Source: Gp13-AA77 sp036521995
Lineage (GTDB): Bacteria > Acidobacteriota > Terriglobia > UBA7540
Assembly (NCBI GenBank): GCA_036521995.1
Contig: DATDGR010000080.1
Coordinates: forward strand, 1 to 24,396
Reading direction: 5' to 3'
DNA length: 24,396 bases
Positions 8,511-15,940 of the stretch are shown here, one piece after another. A model generated the notes under the pieces. It made no database searches. It saw only the letters and a list, made by a program, of their open reading frames with translations, and was not told where the DNA came from. Numbering within the stretch: position 1 is the first letter of the stretch; the number at the start of each line of letters is the position of its first letter. Position numbers and translations under genes: made by a program.

Positions 8511-9131
8511 CTAGGCCTGAAGATTCTGGGCGAGGAGCCTGGTTGCATAGGCCATGACCGGAGCCACCCCGGACGTGAGCTTCAGACCGAGCGGCGTCTT
8601 CCGATTCTCAGCCATAACCCATATGTGGTCGTCTTCGATCCGGACGTCGGCCACCTTGTTACCGGCGATCGAGGTCACTTCCCGGCTGCCGGCGAAGACC
8701 ACACGCTCAGTGGTTACATAGAGGTTGCCGACATCCTGGACCTTCTCATAGGTGGTGGTGACTGGCCGGCCTGAAAACCCCCCGACGTGGTATCGAACCC
8801 CCTTGGCGATCCGGAAGCTCACCCCCTGCGACCCACCGACATACTTGGTGCGATGCGCCGCCACAACATGCTGCGCACCCTGGCAGATGGCGAAGCAGCG
8901 CTCCCCAGGGTGCAGGATCAAACCCTCGACCTGCTCACTCATGTCGGGAAGTTTTGTGAGATCGCCCTCGGCCGCCTCAAGCCGGGCGATCGCCGCCTCG
9001 ATCTGCTTCGATTCCTCGATCTGCCGAACTCTAACCTGTTCCGCGCGGACCTGACTTCTCTTGTTAGCCAGAAAGGCCCAGGCCACAATGGCAGCGACGA
9101 CGAGAAGAGAGACAGCTATTAATGTACCCAT
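8511..9131 (-). CDS. Membrane-anchored protein with coiled coil and PH-like domain
   Basis: 206 aa from ATG 9131. Residues 1-22 form a transmembrane anchor (GTLIAVSLLVVAAIVAWAFL). Residues about 28-65 are charged and helical (EQVRVRQIEESKQIEAAIAR), a probable short coiled coil. The rest is beta-rich; NLYVTTERVVFAGSRE followed by VADVRIEDDHIWVMAEN resembles bacterial PH-like/GRAM folds. Function is not known. It follows the DUF3761-like gene by 15 bases, so the two are probably co-transcribed. Downstream there is only repeat-rich intergenic DNA. Confidence 0.75.
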   Translation of the reverse strand: MGTLIAVSLLVVAAIVAWAFLANKRSQVRAEQVRVRQIEESKQIEAAIARLEAAEGDLTKLPDMSEQVEGLILHPGERCFAICQGAQHVVAAHRTKYVGGSQGVSFRIAKGVRYHVGGFSGRPVTTTYEKVQDVGNLYVTTERVVFAGSREVTSIAGNKVADVRIEDDHIWVMAENRKTPLGLKLTSGVAPVMAYATRLLAQNLQA

Positions 9132-9146
9132 GTTTAAACAAAACCC

Positions 9147-9398
9147 TCATTCTGCTGTCGTCCAGCTTGCGACGCCACCGTGGTGTGAGCAGGCGCCTCT
9201 CCCGGTACTACTCGTCTTTGAACCGTCGGCACAAACCGCCCCAGTCCTGGCTCCAGAGCCGGACTTCGGTTTGGGGGAGTGGCCCTTCTTGGTTTTAACG
9301 GTTGAATCTTTAGGTGAGGACTGCTTGGTCGAGCTGGCGGAGCCGGGGATGGCAGCCAGCGCGAGCAGCATTAGTAATCCGGCGATTTTCCGTTGCAT
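9147..9398 (-). CDS. Small secreted DUF3761-like protein
   Basis: 83 aa from ATG 9398, with GGGAGG five bases upstream; a longer frame to 9434 lacks a ribosome site. Residues 1-22 are a signal peptide (MQRKIAGLLMLLALAAIPGS). The middle is a Lys/Ser/Pro-rich linker. The C-terminus has CADGSKTSSTGRGACSHHGG followed by VASW, which matches my memory of the DUF3761 pattern C-DG-S-S-G-CSHHGGV-W with two cysteines and paired histidines. Role unknown. First gene of a two-gene unit with the membrane protein at 8511-9131. Confidence 0.7.
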   Translation of the reverse strand: MQRKIAGLLMLLALAAIPGSASSTKQSSPKDSTVKTKKGHSPKPKSGSGARTGAVCADGSKTSSTGRGACSHHGGVASWTTAE

Positions 9399-9444
9399 CT
9401 GTGCCTCCCTGCAATTCCTCCCCCGCGGGTCCACAGATCGGGTC

Positions 9445-9547
9445 CGCGGGTGGCGGCGACATCGTTTCGCTTATGTCGCCGCCCTGTTGGGCGTCCCGTT
9501 GTTCGAGCAAGGCGCATACATACAGAACGATGTATGCGCCACCCGCG
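9445..9547. repeat. REP unit A: two hairpins bounded by inverted 11-mers
   Basis: Hairpin 1 has arms GGCGGCGACAT (9452-9462) and ATGTCGCCGCC (9473-9483). Hairpin 2 has arms GGCGCATACAT (9511-9521) and ATGTATGCGCC (9530-9540). Both are perfect 11-bp stems. The unit is bounded by CGCGGGTGGCG (9445-9455) and its reverse complement CGCCACCCGCG (9537-9547). Almost the same unit is found at 10424-10518. Confidence 0.9.
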
Positions 9548-9549
9548 AA

Positions 9550-9614
9550 GAGTCTTCCAGGTAGTAAAACCGCCAACCGGACCACGGCCAGTCTCCCGGC
9601 GGGCTCGCCGGCAG
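9550..9614 (-). pseudogene. 3' tail of a second RAYT copy
   Basis: The minus strand encodes PGDWPWSGWRFYYLEDS, nearly identical to PGDWPWSSWRFYYLKDTS at the C-terminus of the RAYT at 9844-10434. Only this tail of about 21 codons remains; the upstream side is joined directly to REP unit B. It is too short to be functional. Confidence 0.85.
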
Positions 9615-9620
9615 CTTGTC

Positions 9621-9680
9621 GTTGGGCGTCCCGTTTTGTTCGAGCAAGGCGCATACATACAGGACGATGTATGCGCCACC
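9621..9680. repeat. REP unit B (half unit, hairpin 2 only)
   Basis: GTTGGGCGTCCCGTT, TTGTTCGAGCAA and the GGCGCATACAT/ATGTATGCGCC hairpin (9648-9658 and 9667-9677) repeat the right half of unit A. Hairpin 1 is missing and replaced by the RAYT tail. Confidence 0.85.
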
Positions 9681-9754
9681 CCACCCAGTGTGCGGGATGG
9701 GTCAAGTCCGCGCATGTCCCAGGTTCCAAGCACAAAAGCCGCCACAGACGCGGT

Positions 9755-9826
9755 GCCGGCGACATCGTTTGCCAGGTCGCCGCTGCCCACACCGGGTGGC
9801 GACGACATCGCGGTTCATGTCGTCGC
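9755..9826. repeat. REP unit D: diverged hairpins
   Basis: GCCGGCGAC and GTCGCCGCT (about 9755-9784) form an imperfect copy of hairpin 1 with the same loop style. A second hairpin has arms GCGACGACAT (9799-9808) and ATGTCGTCGC (9817-9826), preceded by CGGGTGGC as in unit A. Confidence 0.65.
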
Positions 9827-9843
9827 GCCAGCCCGATTGTACC

Positions 9844-10434
9844 TCAAGGCATTCTGTCCATCGCCATAATCGAAGTGTCTTTCAGGTAGTAGAACCGCCA
9901 ACTCGACCAGGGCCAGTCTCCCGGCTGGCTTGCTAACCCTCGCTTGACAGGATTGTTGTGCATGTAATTCAGCTTTTCGAGCCGCTTTTTCTCGCTCCAG
10001 ATGTTCATGTCGTATCCACCGCGCTGCCAGACCCGGTAGTGAGCGTGATGGTGCACCGTTGGCAGGAGTTCAAACCGGTCCAGCATCCTCCGGCACCAAG
10101 GGAGAGCAACGTGCCGGCGCAGGGAGCGCAGGACGAAGTTGGCCGTGCGCTCCGACAGCTTCTGCATGATCTGAGAAGGGTTGGCAAGGTCGCTCGGCCA
10201 GATCAGAAGGTGACCATGCTCCGGCATCAGCACGTAGCCGATGATGCGGAAGCCTAGTTGGGCTCGAAGGTCGCCGAGAGTTTGGATAAACCTGAGCTTG
10301 AAGCGGTCGGAGTCAAAAATGCGGGCCCGCCGGTAGACGTTGGCCGTGAGGTAGTGAAGATGGTTCTCGCTGTAGTAGTGAGTCTGCCGTGCCACACGCC
10401 AGTTTAGCTTGGCCCGGTGTGACGGCGGCGACAT
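9844..10434 (-). CDS. REP-associated tyrosine transposase (RAYT, IS200-like Y1 HUH)
   Basis: About 196 aa if it starts at ATG 10434; GTG 10395 (VARQTHYYSENHLHYLT) is an alternative that removes REP-encoded residues. The Y1_Tnp core runs from HYLTANVYRRARIF. The HUH-type metal motif is EHGHLLIWP and the probable catalytic tyrosine lies in LEKLNYMHNNPVKRGLA, the RAYT hallmark. WPWSSWRFYY follows at the C-terminus. Known for the family: single-copy domesticated relatives of IS200/IS605 transposases that bind and cleave REP hairpins in single-stranded DNA. The gene is flanked by REP units on both sides, as expected. The HUH middle residue is glycine rather than the common valine, as far as I recall. 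No frameshift is visible, so it may be active. Confidence 0.88.
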   Translation of the reverse strand: MSPPSHRAKLNWRVARQTHYYSENHLHYLTANVYRRARIFDSDRFKLRFIQTLGDLRAQLGFRIIGYVLMPEHGHLLIWPSDLANPSQIMQKLSERTANFVLRSLRRHVALPWCRRMLDRFELLPTVHHHAHYRVWQRGGYDMNIWSEKKRLEKLNYMHNNPVKRGLASQPGDWPWSSWRFYYLKDTSIMAMDRMP

Positions 10435-10518
10435 CGTTTTGCCATGTCGCCGCCCTGTTGGGCGTCCCGTTGTTCGAGCAAGGCGCATACATACAGAACG
10501 ATGTATGCGCCACCCGCG
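10424..10518. repeat. REP unit C: two hairpins at the RAYT 5' end
   Basis: Hairpin 1 has arms GGCGGCGACAT (10424-10434) and ATGTCGCCGCC (10444-10454). Hairpin 2 has arms GGCGCATACAT (10482-10492) and ATGTATGCGCC (10501-10511), then ACCCGCG. The linker CTGTTGGGCGTCCCGTTGTT is identical to unit A. The unit overlaps the first possible RAYT start codon. Confidence 0.9.
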
Positions 10519-10657
10519 GTTCGAGAAGCTCTGGCCACGGGTCAGCGTTCTTGTCCGCGCCGATCTTCGGGAACTTTTTGCGGCTTTGTGACATTACACT
10601 AATGCAGCACCGCCCAGAAGCAGGCGCAGGAGCCGCACCACAGGCTCCCGGGAGCGT

Positions 10658-11185
10658 ATGATCACGGCCACGACCAGTGACGAGCAATTGATGCTCGATT
10701 TCCAGCAGGGATGCCGCGAGGCCTTTGCCGAGCTCTTCTGCCGGTATCGCGATCCGATCTACGGATTCTTCCGGCGCCGGCTCAGTGAATTTGCGCGGGC
10801 CGAGGAATTGGCGCAAGAGGCATTCCTCGCGATCTTGAAGGGCATTGCCCGGTATGAGCCGCGCGCCACATTTCGAACCTATCTCTACGGCATCGCGTTC
10901 AACTTGCTGGCCGCCGAACGCCGCAAGCGAACCCCCGGAGCGGTGTTGGCACTGGAGGCGCCCGAGCCGGGCTCGAGCGTCGAAACCGGGCTCTGGGTAC
11001 GGCAAGCGCTGGAAAAACTCGACGGGCGCGATCGCGAGATTCTGCTGCTGCGAGAGTATGAGCAGTTCAGTTACGCGGAGATCGCGGAGCTGGTGAGAAT
11101 TCCCGTCAATACCGTGAGGTCGCGGCTCTTCCGCGCCCGCCTGGCGTTGAAGGACCTGCTGGTATCCCAGCAGGGGCTGTCGTGA
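10658..11185 (+). CDS. ECF-type RNA polymerase sigma factor
   Basis: 175 aa from ATG 10658; GGGAG lies very close upstream, so the ribosome site is weak. Region 2 covers about residues 20-90 (AFAELFCRYRDPIYGFFRRR, AEELAQEAFLAILKGIARYE, ATFRTYLYGIAFNLLAAERR). Region 4 covers about 110-170 (LEKLDGRDREILLLREYEQF, SYAEIAELVRIPVNTVRSRL), the helix-turn-helix for the -35 element. Length and domain order fit group-IV sigma factors with no extra domain. The probable anti-sigma gene follows after 10 bases, the usual arrangement. The signal and regulon cannot be read from the window. REP unit C lies about 140 bases upstream. Confidence 0.95.
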   Translation: MITATTSDEQLMLDFQQGCREAFAELFCRYRDPIYGFFRRRLSEFARAEELAQEAFLAILKGIARYEPRATFRTYLYGIAFNLLAAERRKRTPGAVLALEAPEPGSSVETGLWVRQALEKLDGRDREILLLREYEQFSYAEIAELVRIPVNTVRSRLFRARLALKDLLVSQQGLS

Positions 11186-11195
11186 GGAAAGTAAG

Positions 11196-12485
11196 ATGAC
11201 TCGATCCACACATTCCGTTGGCCCCGAAGAGCTGATGGCCTACCTCGACGGCGAACTGCCGGTGGAGCGCGCCCGCCAGTGCGCGGCGCACCTCGAACAG
11301 TGCGCGGAATGCCAGACGCTGGCCGCCGATCTGAAGTCTGTGAATCAGCAGCTCAACCTCTGGCAGGTGGAAGCGGCGCCGGAGAGCGTCGCGGGGGCAG
11401 TGGTGCCGGCGCTTGAGAGCTGGCGAGGCTTGCCGAAATCCAAACCAGGCCGCGGGCTGACGGCGGGGCGCTGGCCGCAATTTCGTCCGTGGGTTTGGGG
11501 TTTGGCCGGAGCGGTAAGCGCACTCCTGGTGGTAACCACTCTGACCACTCTTCATCACCAGCCATCGCCGGCACCTTCGGCGGCATTATCCGCGCCGGCC
11601 GTGGGCGACCAGGTCGCCCCGGCATCGCCGGTCCCTCCCGCGCCTATGCCGGGTGAAGAGACGCAGAGCCTGGCATTGAAATCGCCCGTGGGGATCGCTA
11701 GTGCCAACCGTCTTTTGGACCGTTTGAGCGATCGCACATCAAGCTCGTTCTCCGCAAGTGATGAGCCCAGGAGCGCGCAGCCGGGAAGCATGATCGCTCG
11801 TACGGCGTCCGTGACGCTGGTGTCCAAGGACTTCGACCAGGCGCGTTCCGAACTCGACGCTGTGTTGCGCCGTCACAACGGGTACGCCGCACAACTTACG
11901 GTGGATGCGCCTGCCGGCACGGGCCGGTCGCTGACGGCGGACCTCCGTATTCCAGCCTCGCAGCTTGACGCCGCTCTGGCTGAGATCAAGAAGCTGGGCC
12001 GCGTGGAGCAGGAGACGCAAGGCGGAGAAGAAGTGACGCAGCAGTACATGGACTTGAACGCCCGCCTTTCAAACGCCCGCAACACGGAGCAGCGCCTGGT
12101 GGAGGTGCTGCAGCAACGCACCGGCAAGATGGCGGACATTCTGGCGGTGGAGAACGAAATCGCGCGGGTGCGCGGCGACATCGAGCAGATGGAGGCCGAG
12201 CGCCAGGGACTGGAGCACCGCGTGGCGTACGCTGCCCTGCAGGTGCAGTTGAAGGAAGAATACAAAGCTTCACTGAACTTGAGCGTGCCCCCGCCTTCCA
12301 GCGCCGCGCAAATGAAGAACTCTCTTGTCGATGGCTTGCGCGCGGCCACCGACAGCCTGTTGGGGTTGGCTCAGCTTCTGCTGTACTGCGGTCCTGTCCT
12401 CTTGCTTTGGACGCTCATTCTATTCTGGCCAGCCCGTGTTCTGTGGCGCCGCTGGCGCGCGAGCCCGGCGGCGAAGTCAAGCTGA
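11196..12485 (+). CDS. Anti-sigma factor (zf-HC2) fused to a DUF4349 module
   Basis: 429 aa from ATG 11196, ten bases after the sigma gene; GAGGAAAG lies upstream. Residues 1-45 carry the zinc-binding anti-sigma motif H32-x3-C36-x2-C39 (AAHLEQCAEC) with EELMAYLDGELP before it. A transmembrane helix follows at about 98-118 (GLAGAVSALLVVTTLTTL), then a Pro/Ala-rich linker. Residues about 195-375 resemble DUF4349: ARTASVTLVSKDFDQARSEL, RIPASQLDAALAEIKKLG, YMDLNARLSNARNTEQRL and a coiled coil (AVENEIARVRGDIEQMEAER). A C-terminal transmembrane helix lies at about 390-415. So the N-terminus would hold the sigma factor in the cytoplasm while a large extracytoplasmic domain could sense an envelope signal. 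The sensing role is inference. Confidence 0.88.
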   Translation: MTRSTHSVGPEELMAYLDGELPVERARQCAAHLEQCAECQTLAADLKSVNQQLNLWQVEAAPESVAGAVVPALESWRGLPKSKPGRGLTAGRWPQFRPWVWGLAGAVSALLVVTTLTTLHHQPSPAPSAALSAPAVGDQVAPASPVPPAPMPGEETQSLALKSPVGIASANRLLDRLSDRTSSSFSASDEPRSAQPGSMIARTASVTLVSKDFDQARSELDAVLRRHNGYAAQLTVDAPAGTGRSLTADLRIPASQLDAALAEIKKLGRVEQETQGGEEVTQQYMDLNARLSNARNTEQRLVEVLQQRTGKMADILAVENEIARVRGDIEQMEAERQGLEHRVAYAALQVQLKEEYKASLNLSVPPPSSAAQMKNSLVDGLRAATDSLLGLAQLLLYCGPVLLLWTLILFWPARVLWRRWRASPAAKSS

Positions 12486-12854
12486 CACACGATCCGCGCT
12501 TGCAGCGCCCTTGGCCACCGCAAGCTTAGGCTGAGCCTCTCGTCGGCCCACCACATCGATGACGCCGTTCAGCTTGTCCTCAATCTCCACCATCTTCTCT
12601 TCGATCTCGATCAGCTTCTCATCACTTTTCGCCTGAGCCTCGGCGACTCGAGCCAGGGCCTTGTCGAGACGGCGCACGTCGCTTCGCAATGAAACGCCAT
12701 AACGCACGAGCCCGGTGACCACCCGGTTATTCGTCGCGACCACCCGCTCCAGGCGGCTGAGCCTCTCGTCAGCCTTGGCAAACCTAGCCTCGAAGCGTGC
12801 GTCCATGCGCGCCTGGTTCTTGAGCAGAAAGTCGATGGTTTTTTCAACGTCCAT
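12477..12854 (-). CDS. Small coiled-coil protein
   Basis: 125 aa from ATG 12854 with AGGTGG upstream; a GTG at 12860 is an alternative. The protein is almost wholly helical with heptad-like spacing (RFEARFAKADERLSRLERVV, SDEKLIEIEEKMVEIEDKLN). No signal peptide or enzyme motif. Proteins of this kind are common in Acidobacteriota, with unknown role. Its 3' end overlaps the end of the anti-sigma gene by 9 bases on the opposite strand. Confidence 0.7.
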   Translation of the reverse strand: MDVEKTIDFLLKNQARMDARFEARFAKADERLSRLERVVATNNRVVTGLVRYGVSLRSDVRRLDKALARVAEAQAKSDEKLIEIEEKMVEIEDKLNGVIDVVGRREAQPKLAVAKGAASADRVSA

Positions 12855-12890
12855 GTCCACCTGATCAATTGAGTGCCGACGTCAGAGTCT

Positions 12891-14207
12891 TCATCCCCGC
12901 CAATTCAGCTTGTTCAGGTCGATCCCGGGCTCCCACACCTCCGTCGAGGCCATCAGCTCGTCCCAGGTGACCGGATTGCCCGTATAGGCGGCGGTGCGCG
13001 CCAGCATGCACGTCAGCGCGCTCAGCGCGCCTTGCTCGGCCTGATTATGGAACTGGCCGCTGGTGATGCTTTCCACGAACGCCTTCTTCTTCTCCGGATC
13101 AGCCTGAGCCAGGTTATCGGAGAACTTGCCGGTGGCTGAAAACTGCTGGGAGCCGGACTCCGGTTGGGCCTCAGCGGCCGGCTGCCAGGGCTCGTCTCCC
13201 CAGATGCCGATCGGCCCGGCGTAGGGCGTCTGCGACGTGCCCTTGGTGCCGAAGAACCGCTCCGTAACGTCCCACCAGCCCTTGTTGAACTGGGTGGAGC
13301 TGAAAGTGACGGCAATGTCCTTGGGATAGTAGAACACCACGTTGTAGTGGCTGTACGCGGTATCGCTGGGCGGCCGGCCCTCGGTGCCGCCGGTAGCGGC
13401 GGCCTTCACGGGATGATCCTGGAGCACCCAGTTGCAGATATCGATGGCATGAATGTTCTGCTCCACGACGATGTCGCCGGAGAGCGTGCGGTCGTGGACC
13501 CAGTTTCGCAGGCGGCGCTCCTCCGGGGAGGCGTTCGGCCAGTCGGGGCGGTTGATGTAACCCGCAATATAATGGGCTTCGCCGCTCGCGATCAGGCCGA
13601 GCGCTCCGCCATGAATGCGGCGCACGGTTTCGACGAAGGGCGGACAATTCCGGATCTGAAACCCGACATCGAGGCTGAGCTTGCCCAGGGCACGCTGCCC
13701 GATCTCGATGACGCGCTTGGCGCCGGGCACGTCCACCGCCACCGGCTTCTCACAATAGACGTGCTTGCCCGCCGCCACTACGCTTTCGAGGTGCTGCGGG
13801 TGAAAAATAGGCGGAGTGGCGATGACGATAGCATCGATCTCCTTCGAGGCCGCGATCTCTTGGTAGGCATTCGGCCCCACAAAGGTCTGGGACGCATCGA
13901 TTTTGGCGTAGCCTTTGGCCGCCTGAAGGTCGTCGAAGTGTTTGCGCCCGGCGTCGAGCTGGTCCTGGAAAAGATCGGCCAGAGCCGCCACGCGCGCACC
14001 ACCGGTGTCGACCAGGTTGGTGGCGTCCTCAGTGCCACGGCCGCCGCAGCCGAGCAATCCGACTCGCACGGCGGAGTTGGCTTGGGCGCCGCGCACCAGG
14101 CCCGGCTTCAGAATCATGAAGCTAGCTGCGGCCGCGGTGCCCATGAACTGCCGCCGGCTGAGCCCTTTGTCCTGCCCCATCCCGCTCGACCTCTGTTGAT
14201 CGCTCAT
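12891..14207 (-). CDS. Gfo/Idh/MocA family oxidoreductase with Tat signal
   Basis: 438 aa from ATG 14207; AAGGAGG lies six bases upstream and decides this start against a longer frame to 14378. Residues about 15-40 form a twin-arginine signal (LSRRQFMGTAAAASFMILKP). The Rossmann domain follows (AVRVGLLGCGGRGTEDATNL, DAIVIATPPIFHPQHLESVV). AAGKHVYCEKPVAVDVPGAK contains the EKP motif with the catalytic-type lysine. The C-terminal domain carries GDIVVEQNIHAIDICNWVL, with the H-D pair usual in the active site. The family oxidises or reduces sugars and inositols with NAD(P), and secreted members occur widely in Acidobacteriota and Planctomycetes. The substrate is unknown. Probably monocistronic. 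Confidence 0.9.
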   Translation of the reverse strand: MSDQQRSSGMGQDKGLSRRQFMGTAAAASFMILKPGLVRGAQANSAVRVGLLGCGGRGTEDATNLVDTGGARVAALADLFQDQLDAGRKHFDDLQAAKGYAKIDASQTFVGPNAYQEIAASKEIDAIVIATPPIFHPQHLESVVAAGKHVYCEKPVAVDVPGAKRVIEIGQRALGKLSLDVGFQIRNCPPFVETVRRIHGGALGLIASGEAHYIAGYINRPDWPNASPEERRLRNWVHDRTLSGDIVVEQNIHAIDICNWVLQDHPVKAAATGGTEGRPPSDTAYSHYNVVFYYPKDIAVTFSSTQFNKGWWDVTERFFGTKGTSQTPYAGPIGIWGDEPWQPAAEAQPESGSQQFSATGKFSDNLAQADPEKKKAFVESITSGQFHNQAEQGALSALTCMLARTAAYTGNPVTWDELMASTEVWEPGIDLNKLNWRG

Positions 14208-14586
14208 CGCTGCCTCCTTGAAAAAGCTGACGGTGCTGTGCCGACCCAGCCGATCGCGCCGGCCAAGCTTGTGGCTGCCCGCCGACGGCTCTTGCCGCCG
14301 ATTGCCTTGATCTCCAAACCGTAGCGCCAAATCAAATTCATGTCCATGATTAACTGACCGCAGCTCGCGACTGCTCAAGAGACTTTGGCGTCGGCTTGAA
14401 AGATCCGCCTGTGCCGTCTTGACCCTTGCTTGACCAAACGAGTCGCGAAATGACCTGTCTTGATGCGCACACCTTCGAACCCATGGTCGGAAGAGTCGTG
14501 CACATCTCTTTAGTCATCATCTGCTTAGATCGGCCTCTCTCTGTGGAAATCGGATGCGTCTCTTAAGCGTAAGTTAAAACACGGTT

Positions 14587-14671
14587 TTGTTGATTCTAAA
14601 GGACATTCCAGCTTTGGGGAGGTTTCCCACAGGGATTATGTTGTTGATTCTAAGTCACATTCCAGCTTTGG
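14587..14671. repeat. 31-bp direct repeat (two copies)
   Basis: Copies at 14587-14617 and 14641-14671 agree at 28 of 31 bases, starting TTGTTGATTCTAA and ending CATTCCAGCTTTGG. A shorter relative, TGATTCTAAATGACTT, lies at 8000-8015 in the other large intergenic region. Confidence 0.85.
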
Positions 14672-14701
14672 TCCCCTGGGGGGTGGGGAGGGTACGTGAT
14701 T

Positions 14702-14745
14702 TCTGCCCTTCTGGCAGAGCCGGTTTCGGCGATTTTTTTGAAACC
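14702..14745. repeat. Pair of short hairpins
   Basis: TCTGCC/GGCAGA (14702-14707 and 14713-14718) is followed by GGTTTC/GAAACC (14722-14727 and 14740-14745), the latter with a T run in its loop. They lie after a GTCCCCTGGGGGG tract that recalls the palindrome at 8236. They may be RNA structures or part of a dispersed intergenic repeat. Confidence 0.5.
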
Positions 14746-14933
14746 AGCCGGGCTCGGAAGCCCAACTGATCTCGTTCGCCGCACCCGCCAACTGGTCTCC
14801 AGTATGAGCTTGCTGAGCTGTTTGTCAAGAGCGCTGAGAGTTAAGCCTGAGCCGGCCCGGATACCCTTTCGCATGGGCGGTCCCATCTAAATGAGTGTGG
14901 GCGATCAATGTCGCCCTTGGAGAATTGGAGAAT

Positions 14934-15893
14934 ATGATGAAACGTCTGCAAACAAGTCTGATCTTTTCGATGGTTAGCGCTATCGTAAGTGTTTTGATGA
15001 TGGGTTCGCTCACTTGGGCGGCCGCGCTGCCGAATGCCGGAACTGCTCCCGTGCAGGTGACGGTGACCGTTACGGGAAAGGACCATCAGCCGCTGCCCGA
15101 GCTCACCGGCCGTGACTTGATGGTGTTTCAGAATAATCAACGGCGGCCCGTGCTCAACCTGGAGCCGGTTGCCGCCAGCGCCAAGGGGTTTGACCTGGCC
15201 ATCCTGATCGATGGCTCGCTGGGCAGCGCCGTGAGCCTGCAGTTTCCCGATATCCGAAGATTCATGGCGTCTCTGCCTCCTTCCACCGAGATCGGTGTCG
15301 CCTACTCGGAGTATGGCCGCGCCAGATTCACGCAGGATTTCACGACCGATCGCGGCAAGGCTGAAGGGGCTTTGTCCATACCCCAGGGCGGGATCAACGC
15401 GGGCGCCAGCATTTTTCAGTCTGTGACCGACCTGATGAAGCACTGGCCCGCGGACGGCCGCGCCCATTCCGTGCTGCTGGTCAGCAACGGCGTCGATATC
15501 AACCGGGGCGTCAGCGAGACGCTGCCGACGCTGAACCCCGACCTCGACGAGGCCATCCGTCAGGCTCAGAAGGCGGGCGTAATTCTCTACAGCATTTATG
15601 CGGGCGGCGCCGCGCCCTTCACCCACGGGTGGTTCCTGCGGGATAACGGCCAAAGCATGCTGACGCGGCTCGCCGACGAAACAGGCGGCGAGGCGTACTT
15701 CCAGGGGAACGAGACTCCGGTGTCGTTCAGTCCTTTCCTGAAACAACTCCGTGAAGCGCTGGACCGGCAGTACGTGCTCACGTTCGAGGCGATGGCCACG
15801 GCGAAACCTGACCAGGCGCGCCTGCGCGTGACCACCGAGCTTCCGCACGTACACATTGCCGCGCCAGCCCTGGTGCAGGTGCCAGCGAGTTAG
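14934..15893 (+). CDS. Secreted VWFA-related acidobacterial domain protein
   Basis: 319 aa from ATG 14934 (or ATG 14937, better spaced from GGAG at 14927). Residues 1-30 form a Sec signal (MMKRLQTSLIFSMVSAIVSV). VTVTVTGKDHQPLPELTGRD then MVFQNNQRRPVLNLEP is the N-terminal beta region of the VWFA-related acidobacterial family. The von Willebrand A part begins FDLAILIDGSLGSAVSLQ. Here the usual MIDAS pattern DxSxS is reduced to DGSLG, so metal binding may be weak or lost. HSVLLVSNGVDINRGVSE is the second core strand. The role is unknown; such proteins are exported and numerous in the phylum. Monocistronic, with a REP hairpin 48 bases after the stop. Confidence 0.85.
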   Translation: MMKRLQTSLIFSMVSAIVSVLMMGSLTWAAALPNAGTAPVQVTVTVTGKDHQPLPELTGRDLMVFQNNQRRPVLNLEPVAASAKGFDLAILIDGSLGSAVSLQFPDIRRFMASLPPSTEIGVAYSEYGRARFTQDFTTDRGKAEGALSIPQGGINAGASIFQSVTDLMKHWPADGRAHSVLLVSNGVDINRGVSETLPTLNPDLDEAIRQAQKAGVILYSIYAGGAAPFTHGWFLRDNGQSMLTRLADETGGEAYFQGNETPVSFSPFLKQLREALDRQYVLTFEAMATAKPDQARLRVTTELPHVHIAAPALVQVPAS

Positions 15894-15940
15894 GTGTAGG
15901 CGTCAGGTGCCAGGGATGAGGGGCTAAGGGCTCGGAGCGG

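Larger units (their letters stand above)
14208..14933. other. Intergenic region with repeats and hairpins
   Basis: About 725 bases between divergent genes with no credible coding sequence. 14380-14580 shows nothing I can name. 14587-14760 holds a 31-bp direct repeat and two short hairpins, listed separately. The open frame on the minus strand across 14650-14886 has no domain or ribosome site. Confidence 0.65.

Noticed and set aside
9445..10518. Possible CRISPR array
   Set aside because: Repeats are hairpins of REP type at irregular spacing with no spacers of constant length and no cas genes.
13164..14324. Long plus-strand open frame opposite the Gfo/Idh/MocA gene
   Set aside because: It is the antisense shadow of a well-supported gene with EKP and Tat motifs; no ribosome site or domain.
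14650..14886. Minus-strand open frame of 78 codons
   Set aside because: It reads through the hairpins and repeat; no start signal or recognisable protein.
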